Source: an uncultured Erythrobacter sp. (GTDB lineage: Bacteria; Pseudomonadota; Alphaproteobacteria; Sphingomonadales; Sphingomonadaceae). From it: a stretch of DNA of 8,095 nt. The translations under genes were made by a program, and so were the position numbers. The stretch is from the NCBI GenBank assembly GCA_947258465.1, contig CAMYIQ010000337.1, positions 1 through 8,095 on the forward strand. The letters are read 5' to 3'. The notes below the pieces were generated by a model, which was given only the letters and a program-made list of their open reading frames with translations, had not been told where the DNA came from and did no database searches. The first letter of the stretch is position 1. The number at the start of each line of letters is the position of its first letter. Of this stretch, positions 7,745 through 8,095 are shown piece after piece.

Positions 7745-7776
7745 GAAAGCCGCTGCGCAACCACGCAGCGGCTTTC
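7745..7776 (-). terminator. Rho-independent-type terminator hairpin downstream of the protease gene
   Basis: A perfect 13-base inverted repeat (arms 7745-7757 GAAAGCCGCTGCG and 7764-7776 CGCAGCGGCTTTC) encloses a 6-base loop. It starts 10 bases past the stop of the minus-strand protease gene, the expected place for its terminator. A and T residues at the outer ends of the stem give a short U run within the right arm, but no long T tract follows. Because the stem is symmetrical it could also stop plus-strand transcription arriving from yihY. Confidence 0.8.
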
Positions 7777-7786
7777 TAACAGTCGA

Positions 7787-8095
7787 TCACGGGGAAGTTA
7801 TCAGCTCGGCGGTAGCGGCTTTAAACACACGATCAATTGGCATGTAGATAGCGACGCTGTTGAATCCCGCGTCGCCTTCAGGTCCAGCAGTATGCACGCC
7901 CACAGCTCTTACTCGTTGAGACGAACCCGGATATACGAACCAAGCGCCACCACTATCTCCAGGCTGAGAAATGTCAGACTGATAGGTTTTGCTTACTTTG
8001 ATCCACGGTTGACCGTAGGTTCCACCATAGGGATAATCAGCATCAACAATCTGACCGCAAGTGATACCTGTCTTGGCACCTGACTTGCAAACAAC
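7787..8095 (-). CDS. Trypsin-like (S1 family) serine protease, C-terminal part; start beyond right edge
   Basis: The minus-strand frame is open from the right edge to TGA at 7789-7787, giving 102 C-terminal residues. The nucleophile motif QPGDSGGAW has its catalytic Ser at visible residue 48 (codon 7954-7952). Thirty-five residues upstream is the VCKSGAKTGITCGQI segment, whose two cysteines (visible residues 3 and 13) are placed as in streptogrisin and alpha-lytic-type proteases, where such a pair forms a disulfide. After the serine come strands VRAVGVHTAG and NSVAIYMPID, the usual closing strands of the chymotrypsin fold. The catalytic His and Asp, any signal peptide and any pro-region must lie off the window. 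The enzyme is probably secreted, since the family and the disulfide pattern point outside the cytoplasm. It is followed by a strong hairpin. Base composition is near balanced, much lower in GC than tamAB, suggesting transfer or a different evolutionary history. Substrate and exact subfamily cannot be set from this fragment. Confidence 0.87.
   Translation of the reverse strand, partial: VVCKSGAKTGITCGQIVDADYPYGGTYGQPWIKVSKTYQSDISQPGDSGGAWFVYPGSSQRVRAVGVHTAGPEGDAGFNSVAIYMPIDRVFKAATAELITSP

Noticed and set aside
7306..7786. Small RNA, tRNA, attachment site or insertion-sequence end in the gene-free stretch
   Set aside because: No cloverleaf, terminal inverted repeat with target duplication, or direct repeat was visible; apart from the terminator only weak short inverted repeats are present.
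7553..8083. A 176-codon plus-strand frame running through the hairpin and over the protease
   Set aside because: It crosses the terminator and is antisense to the GDSGG-containing protease frame. Only its first part (to about 7636) has gene-like text.

Overview
The window looks like chromosomal DNA of a GC-rich alphaproteobacterium. I infer Sphingomonadales, probably an Erythrobacteraceae-like organism. This rests on the GC-rich codon use of the left two thirds, the tamA-tamB pair with a long acidic extension on TamA, and a YihY-family protein whose SPWQMP..AW start matches what I recall of sphingomonad homologues. It is inference; there is no rRNA or other taxonomic marker here.

Layout. Positions 1-3835 (minus) hold most of tamB; its C-terminal end lies beyond the left edge. 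Positions 3835-6183 (minus) hold tamA, an Omp85-family outer-membrane barrel with POTRA domains, directly upstream of tamB. The tamA stop and tamB start share one base (TGATG), so the two are very likely co-transcribed and translationally coupled. Facing away from this operon is a YihY/BrkB-family inner-membrane protein gene (about 6133-7305, plus), whose predicted 5' end overlaps that of tamA. Positions 7306-7786 carry no intact gene. They hold a weak inverted repeat, a short stretch that reads like a decayed coding fragment with a frame switch, and a strong perfect hairpin terminator (7745-7776). From 7787 to the right edge (minus) is the C-terminal part of a secreted trypsin-like (S1) serine protease with the catalytic GDSGG motif, written in clearly lower-GC DNA.

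How the genes work together. TamA (outer membrane) and TamB (anchored in the inner membrane, spanning the periplasm) form the translocation and assembly module, a periplasm-spanning bridge linked to outer-membrane protein assembly and phospholipid transport. The YihY protein is another envelope protein of poorly defined function; its position beside tamAB is suggestive only. The protease is an exported enzyme with no evident link to the others.

I see no convincing previously undescribed system here. The points most worth checking are the acidic insertions in TamA, the overlapping divergent start region, the possible gene relic and the compositionally distinct protease.
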